DNA from: Clostridia bacterium
GTDB taxonomy: Bacteria > Bacillota > Clostridia > Oscillospirales > CAG-272
DNA length: 64,000 bases
NCBI GenBank assembly: GCA_017472305.1
Contig: JAFUQP010000023.1
Span: 41,319-105,318 of the forward strand
Reading direction: 5' to 3'
Shown: positions 60,091 through 64,000 of the stretch, in pieces
How the letters are laid out: the number at the start of each line of letters is the position of its first letter
Numbering within the stretch: position 1 is the stretch's first letter
Notes under the pieces: model-generated
Database searches by the model: none
Told to the model about the DNA's origin: nothing
The model's input: the letters and a program-made list of their open reading frames with translations, nothing else
Position numbers and translations under genes: made by a program

Positions 60091-60420
60091 CTGACACCCT
60101 CCCTTCTGTTAAAGCTTCATATTCATTAATATCCGTATATATCGACGGTAAATGCAAAAATAATACAGTTTTCCGCAAAATAAGCACGTACGTTAACAAT
60201 CTTTCCACAAATTGTTCAAATACTATCACAAAAGATTAAAAAATTACTTAAGAAATAATTGAATATTCGTAACAAAAATAATGTATAATGTATTCAGCAC
60301 GACGGCAAAGACAGTCAATGCACGGCTGATAAAAGCACGCCAAAGCGTCGATAACATTCTCTTTTACCGAAAGCTCGCTTGCAAAGTCAGCTACTTATTA
60401 TAGCAGGAAAGGAAAATCCA
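60091..60420. other. Divergent intergenic region murC-spoVG
   Basis: A 330-bp gap: an A+T-rich stretch with a possible spoVG promoter (TTGAAT 60259-60264, TATAAT 60284-60289, spacer 19 bp) and a roughly 130-nt spoVG leader. No sigma-H consensus was recognised. The murC promoter could not be placed. No gene was seen. Confidence 0.5.
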
Positions 60421-60732
60421 ATGCAGATTACAGACATCAAAATCAGAAAATTCTTCGACGAGGGACCCATGAAGGCGATTGTTTCGGTAACCTTCGACGA
60501 CTGCCTTGCAGTTCACGATATCAAGGTTATCTACGCACGTGACAGATATTTTATCGTTATGCCCTCAAGAAAGAATCCCGACGGAACCTACCGCGATATC
60601 GTTCACCCGATTAATTCGGATTTCAGAGCAGCACTCGAGGAGTCGGTTATCGATGCATATCACGTTCAGCTGGTCGCTGCCGAGCACGACCGTGACGAGC
60701 TTGAAAGCTCCGACGGCGCAGTAGTCATCTGA
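60421..60732 (+). CDS. spoVG: Septation/RNA-binding regulator SpoVG
   Basis: A 103-residue protein: MQITDIKIRKFFDEGPMKAI, FDDCLAVHDIKVI and FIVMPSRKNPDGTYRDIVHP are the conserved SpoVG sequence. SpoVG binds RNA/DNA, and affects sporulation, division and virulence genes in Gram-positives. The ATG at 60421 follows a purine-rich GGAAAGGAAA. An extension upstream is not used. Confidence 0.95.
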   Translation: MQITDIKIRKFFDEGPMKAIVSVTFDDCLAVHDIKVIYARDRYFIVMPSRKNPDGTYRDIVHPINSDFRAALEESVIDAYHVQLVAAEHDRDELESSDGAVVI

Positions 60733-60746
60733 CAGAAAAAGAGCAT

Positions 60747-60776
60747 ACGGTCTGCACGTCAGGCCGTTTTTCTTTT
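60747..60776 (+). terminator. Terminator of spoVG
   Basis: ACGGTCTG pairs with CAGGCCGT (one mismatch), followed by TTTTTCTTTT. Confidence 0.75.
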
Positions 60777-60777
60777 A

Positions 60778-61101
60778 TCAAAGCTCCTGCTCCCGAGCTT
60801 AATCAACAGTAGCTTGCGCTACCGATATGCCCCAAGAGAAAGGCTGCGCTCCCGTGCGGTCAAAGAAAGCTCCAAGAGAGCTTCACGCCATAGAAAAGCC
60901 CAGAAACTTTACAAATCGATGCGGTAAAGGACGACAATTTATCACCGTAGGGCTTGCGTGTTTGCCTCAACTGCGTCTGGCCGCAAAATGCCGTTACGCT
61001 TACAGTTTATTCGCAGCGGAAATTAAGGTGAATAGCTATAACGAAGGACAGGTTAATTCACCTTCTTAAAAATGTTACACTTAATAGTATAATTCACCCA
61101 T
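60778..61101. other. Hairpin-rich gap, no gene assigned
   Basis: This 324-bp gap has several small hairpins: AAGCTC/GAGCTT near 60780-60800, TAGC/GCTA near 60810-60822, AAGCTC/GAGCTT near 60867-60884, and GGTGAA/TTCACC near 61028-61063. An 80-codon open frame on the plus strand has no ribosome site or recognisable domain. It may hold a small RNA or decayed repeats. Confidence 0.4.
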
Positions 61102-61103
61102 TG

Positions 61104-61137
61104 AAAAAACGGAGGTGTTGCGTGTGCAACACCTCCG
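61104..61137 (-). terminator. Strong terminator of the low-complexity protein gene
   Basis: CGGAGGTGTTGC pairs perfectly with GCAACACCTCCG (61110-61137), followed on the minus strand by six T. Confidence 0.92.
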
Positions 61138-61159
61138 GTGCTTTATAGAGATGGGGCTA

Positions 61160-62857
61160 TTATGCCTCTTCTGCAGGTGCTGCCGCTTCCTCTGCGGGCG
61201 CTTCTGCCGTTTCGACGGGTGCGGGAGCCGCGTCCTCTGCTACAGCGTCAGCCTCGGCTGCCTTCTTCTTACCTACGTACTTCTGGGTGGTAGCCTTCTG
61301 CTCGCGGAGAAGCTGCCTCTGCGCGTTGAGGGCTTCCTTCTGAAGTGCAAGGGTTTCAGCCTGACGGTCGGTAATTTCTGCCTGTGCGTCAACGTTCTTC
61401 TTGTTGCCTGCGATAACGGTGTTCTGTGCCGAGATAATTTCCTTCTGGTCCTGAACAATCTTGGTCATTGCTTCGCCGATAGTTGCCTGGTTATCGGTTA
61501 CGAGGCGCTGCTTCTCCTCCATAGCCTTCTGAGCATCGGTAACTGCCTTCTGTGCATCGGAGAGAGCAAGCTGCTGCTGTGCAAGAACGAGCTGCTCCTT
61601 GTTGACCTTAATCTGATCCTGAAGAATGCTTGCAAGCTTAATCTGAACCGCCTGCTGGTCACGGACAACCTTTGCCTGGTTGGAGTTGTTAGCCTTGAGA
61701 AGTCTGTCAACCTCGTCCTGGTTGGCGGTGAGCTCAAGATATGCAGCGTAAAGCTTGGAGAGACCCTCGTTGAATACGTCGAGCTTCTCGGTCATAGCGG
61801 TAAGCTTCTCGAATATTGCCTCCTCCTCTGCGAAGAGATTCTCCTCGAGAGCCGCAATGTCAGCAGCGCGAGGCGACTTAACCGCTACGGGAACCTCAAC
61901 GGTTACGGGAGCGGGTGCAGGTGCAGGAGCAGGTGCGGGAACCGCAACGGGAGTAGGCATCGGAATCTCCATGGGAAGAGATGCAACGAAAGCCTCAACC
62001 TTCTTATCAAATGCAGCCGCGAACTTCTCCATAGTAGCCGCGATTGCCTTCTCTACTATACCCGATACGTCGATGGTAACGGGCGCAACCTTGGGCGCTA
62101 CCTCTGCCTGGGGAGCAGGTGCGGGAGCGGGTGCAGGTGCGGGAGTAGGAATGTACTGGGGAATAATGGTGGGATAGGGCATCATAGGCATATAGGGGGG
62201 ATACATCGGAGGCATATAGGGCATCTGAGGCATCTGAGGCATCTGGGGAGCGGCAGCTGCGGGTGCAGGCGCGGGCTCTTCCTCAACGACAGGCTCTTCC
62301 TCGGCAGGCTCCTCTACCACGGGCTCTTCCTCAACGACAGGCTCTTCGATTACAGGCTCTTCGACAGCCTCCTCGACAACCTCCTCGTAGGTCTCCTCAA
62401 CAACTACCTCGGGCTCGTCGGTAAGGTCTGCGTACTTTGCAGCCTCTGCCTTGATATCGTTTACGTGCTTTTCAACGAATGCGTTGTACTTGTCAAGCTC
62501 AGCAATTGCCTTGCCTGCCTTCTTCTCAAGAGAAAGCTCCTCAAGGCCTATGTAATCGTTACGAACCGAATCAAGAAGCTCGTCGATGGAATATCCTACA
62601 GCCTTGAATGCATCAATGCTCGAAAGATAAGTCTCGGTAGCTGCGTTGAGAGCAGCCTCGGTCTTATAATTCTGCTTCTTTGCGTACTTTTTCTCTGCCG
62701 AAAGCTTGTTTGCGGCGTTCTCTTTAATCTTCTTGGAGATTGCCTTGTACTCGGAGAGCTTCTTGGATATAGCCTTCTGCTTCTCCTCGATGGAAATAGC
62801 GAGAACCGACACGTTAGCCTTTCTCACCTTTTTAGACATGGTCTTTTCTTCGAGCAT
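61160..62857 (-). CDS. Low-complexity coiled-coil protein of unknown function
   Basis: A 565-residue cytoplasmic protein not assigned to any family I know. Residues 1-150 are a lysine-rich helical region. Residues 150-200 are acidic, with repeats such as EEPVVEEEPVVEEP. Residues 205-245 are Met/Pro-rich (PQMPQMPQMPYMPPMYPP). Two Ala-Pro tracts flank a short helical segment that ends near residue 300. Residues 335-540 form a Gln/Ala-rich coiled coil (QIKVNKEQLVLAQQQLALSDAQKA), and the tail is APAEEA-like. There is no signal peptide or membrane helix. It has a strong promoter, ribosome site (GAGGAA) and terminator, so it is probably well expressed. Confidence 0.75.
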   Translation of the reverse strand: MLEEKTMSKKVRKANVSVLAISIEEKQKAISKKLSEYKAISKKIKENAANKLSAEKKYAKKQNYKTEAALNAATETYLSSIDAFKAVGYSIDELLDSVRNDYIGLEELSLEKKAGKAIAELDKYNAFVEKHVNDIKAEAAKYADLTDEPEVVVEETYEEVVEEAVEEPVIEEPVVEEEPVVEEPAEEEPVVEEEPAPAPAAAAPQMPQMPQMPYMPPMYPPYMPMMPYPTIIPQYIPTPAPAPAPAPAPQAEVAPKVAPVTIDVSGIVEKAIAATMEKFAAAFDKKVEAFVASLPMEIPMPTPVAVPAPAPAPAPAPVTVEVPVAVKSPRAADIAALEENLFAEEEAIFEKLTAMTEKLDVFNEGLSKLYAAYLELTANQDEVDRLLKANNSNQAKVVRDQQAVQIKLASILQDQIKVNKEQLVLAQQQLALSDAQKAVTDAQKAMEEKQRLVTDNQATIGEAMTKIVQDQKEIISAQNTVIAGNKKNVDAQAEITDRQAETLALQKEALNAQRQLLREQKATTQKYVGKKKAAEADAVAEDAAPAPVETAEAPAEEAAAPAEEA

Positions 62858-62921
62858 AATTTATTCCTCTTTTCCACGCGCCGGCGCCCCATACGCCCAC
62901 GCGATATAATTTATCAATCCT

Positions 62922-62950
62922 ATTATAACAAATAAAATATTAGCCGTCAA
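62922..62950 (-). promoter_or_regulatory. Promoter of the low-complexity protein gene
   Basis: TTGACG (62945-62950) and TATAAT (62922-62927) on the minus strand with a 17-bp spacer. Confidence 0.85.
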
Positions 62951-63112
62951 TAGGAAATGGAAAAATTTTTAAATTTTTTAAAAAAATATTTTCGGCGTTT
63001 TGGTAAATTGTGGCAAGATTTTGCCCGATTTTTCACCAAATGTAATGTTTGGTTTGCATTATTCGTCTTTTTTCTGCGTGCTCGATTTTTGCCGCATTTT
63101 GTTTTCTTCACG

Positions 63113-63218
63113 CAAGCTGCAAAAAACGCTCCCTTGCGTAAGCTGCAAAAGTGCTTTCGTCACACAAGCTGCAAAAAGTGCTTTCATTACACAAGCTGCA
63201 AAAGTGCTTTCATTACAT
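63113..63218. repeat. Four tandem 26-27-bp repeats
   Basis: The unit CAAGCTGCAAAAGTGCTTTCATTACA is repeated with small changes at about 63113, 63140, 63165 and 63192. Copies 3 and 4 are nearly identical and copy 1 is the most diverged. Confidence 0.85.
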
Positions 63219-63224
63219 AAGTCC

Positions 63225-63259
63225 AAAAAAAGCCGACCCTCCGATATGGAAGGTCGGCT
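63225..63259 (-). terminator. Terminator of the ABC ATPase gene
   Basis: AGCCGACCCT (63231-63240) pairs with AAGGTCGGCT (63250-63259) apart from the loop-side pair, followed on the minus strand by a run of T (63225-63231). Confidence 0.88.
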
Positions 63260-63293
63260 CTCGTGCGCCGTCGGCGCTACGGTGAATTTTATA

Positions 63294-64000
63294 TTAGTGG
63301 CAGATGCACTTCTCGGTATCCTTGTCGAAGATGTGGATACGGGAGGTATCGATAGCAACCTTAATCTTGTCGCCTGCCTGTGCGCGGCTGCGGGAGGAAA
63401 CTCTTGCGATGATGTTCTTACCGTTGGTAGCATCCTCCATACCGTCGAAGCCGAGGTAGAGATAAATCTCCGCGCCCATAAGCTCGGTAACGTCAACGTC
63501 AACGTCCATGGTGGTGTCAGCCATGCTCTGAAGGAACATAGGCTCGTCGTGAATAGCCTCGGGACGAACGCCGAAGATAACCTCCTGACCGATGTACTCC
63601 TTGAGTGCGGGGTTGTTCGACTTCTCCGCGGGAAGCTTAACCTCGGTGGTGCCGAGAGTTGCGTAGAGGTCGTTGTCGTGCTGAACGAGCTTACCTGTAA
63701 GGAAGTTCATCTGAGGAGTGCCTATGAAGCCTGCAACGAAGAGATTGCAGGGAGAATCGTAAAGGTTCTGGGGAGTATCAACCTGCTGAATGATACCGTC
63801 TCTCATAACAACGATACGGGTCGCCATGGTCATAGCCTCGACCTGGTCGTGCGTTACGTAGATGAAGGTTGTCTCAACCTTCTTGTGAAGCTTGGTAAGC
63901 TCGGTTCTCATCGATGCACGGAGCTTTGCGTCAAGGTTGGAAAGCGGCTCGTCAAGAAGGAATACCTTGGGGTTACGAACGATTGCACGACCGAGCGCAA
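63294..64000 (-). CDS. Sugar ABC transporter ATP-binding protein, MalK/MsmX/UgpC-like (partial)
   Basis: The C-terminal 235 residues of an ATPase cut by the window edge. Visible are [10 protein letters not shown], Walker B VFLLDEP, D-loop SNLDAKLR, the switch [10 protein letters not shown] and the C-terminal OB-like regulatory domain ([23 protein letters not shown]). The signature motif and Walker A lie outside. Such ATPases often serve several sugar importers at once (MsmX). This fits the xylan-active genes elsewhere in the window. Confidence 0.93.
   Translation of the reverse strand, partial: ALGRAIVRNPKVFLLDEPLSNLDAKLRASMRTELTKLHKKVETTFIYVTHDQVEAMTMATRIVVMRDGIIQQVDTPQNLYDSPCNLFVAGFIGTPQMNFLTGKLVQHDNDLYATLGTTEVKLPAEKSNNPALKEYIGQEVIFGVRPEAIHDEPMFLQSMADTTMDVDVDVTELMGAEIYLYLGFDGMEDATNGKNIIARVSSRSRAQAGDKIKVAIDTSRIHIFDKDTEKCICH

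Larger units (their letters stand above)
62951..63293. other. Gap with tandem repeats and a terminator
   Basis: The gap between the low-complexity gene and the ABC gene: an A/T-rich tract, then the four 26-27-bp repeats and the terminator listed separately. No gene was accepted. Confidence 0.7.

Noticed and set aside
60200-60300. Sigma-H promoter of spoVG
   Set aside because: No AGGAnnT/GAAT pair with proper spacing was found; only a weak sigma-A-like pair is seen.
60827-61069. An 80-codon plus-strand frame after spoVG
   Set aside because: It has no ribosome site or domain and lies in hairpin-rich sequence after a terminator.
63113-63218. Possible CRISPR array
   Set aside because: The repeats are contiguous without unique spacers and no cas gene is near.
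62957-63220. An 87-codon plus-strand frame including the tandem repeats
   Set aside because: The sequence is low-complexity (Phe/Lys-rich), the end is only translated repeats, and no ribosome site is present.

Overview
The window reads as chromosomal DNA of a Gram-positive anaerobe of the class Clostridia (Bacillota), most likely an uncultured gut or rumen lineage. The evidence is a Firmicutes-type L10 leader, many promoters with TTGACA/TATAAT boxes and 17-bp spacers, strong AGGAGG ribosome sites, spoVG, remA, a YugP-type protease, an mgtE magnesium transporter and an archaeal-type AspRS. The exact family cannot be fixed from sequence alone. Most genes lie on the minus strand. No transposase, prophage or CRISPR array was found. 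Layout: 1-1.3 kb holds the start of rplJ with its leader, a small ribbon-helix-helix protein and a SLOG-like gene read in the opposite direction. 1.3-11.4 kb is one long minus-strand housekeeping operon: nrdR-yicC-remA-rpoZ-priA-def-fmt-yugP-rsmB-rlmN-rsgA. The usual gmk, coaBC and prpC/prkC members are absent from their expected places. 11.7-20.8 kb holds membrane proteins (PAP2, hemolysin III), an RpiB-like isomerase, AspRS and three carbohydrate-active genes (esterase, DUF4838, GH39-like). 21-28.5 kb holds pnp, rpsO, a TRIC-type channel, an XTP pyrophosphatase, fhs and a MATE exporter. 28.6-29.9 kb is a plus-strand stretch with yceD-rpmF and tRNA-Thr/tRNA-Tyr. 30.1-47.2 kb is a complete Wzx/Wzy-type surface polysaccharide operon transcribed from one promoter near 47.28 kb. 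It starts with a WbpM-like 4,6-dehydratase and a DegT aminotransferase (UDP-4-amino-sugar synthesis). Two paralogous ATP-grasp ligases sit exactly where an acetyltransferase would be expected. Next come a PglC-like initiating phosphoglycosyl transferase, two glycosyltransferases, flippase, polymerase and acyltransferase. The operon ends with a ManNAc epimerase and the capE-capF-capG trio for UDP-N-acetyl-L-fucosamine. The centre of the operon looks richer in A+T than its ends, suggesting an exchangeable cassette. 47.5-56.8 kb has a DUF4349 lipoprotein, a small conserved protein with a secreted nuclease, a methyltransferase-like protein, an ECF sigma factor with a membrane partner, MscS, an acetylxylan esterase and a cysteine-desulfidase/serine-dehydratase-like enzyme. 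56.9-64 kb has mgtE with an unannotated 25-codon leader peptide and a sequestered ribosome site, murC, spoVG, an unusual low-complexity coiled-coil protein and the end of a MalK/MsmX-like ATPase. The most interesting leads are the paired ATP-grasp ligases of the polysaccharide operon, the mgtE leader peptide, the low-complexity protein, the long hairpin before pnp, several repeat families whose stems change in a compensatory way, and the tandem TTTTACAC boxes next to the ribbon-helix-helix gene.
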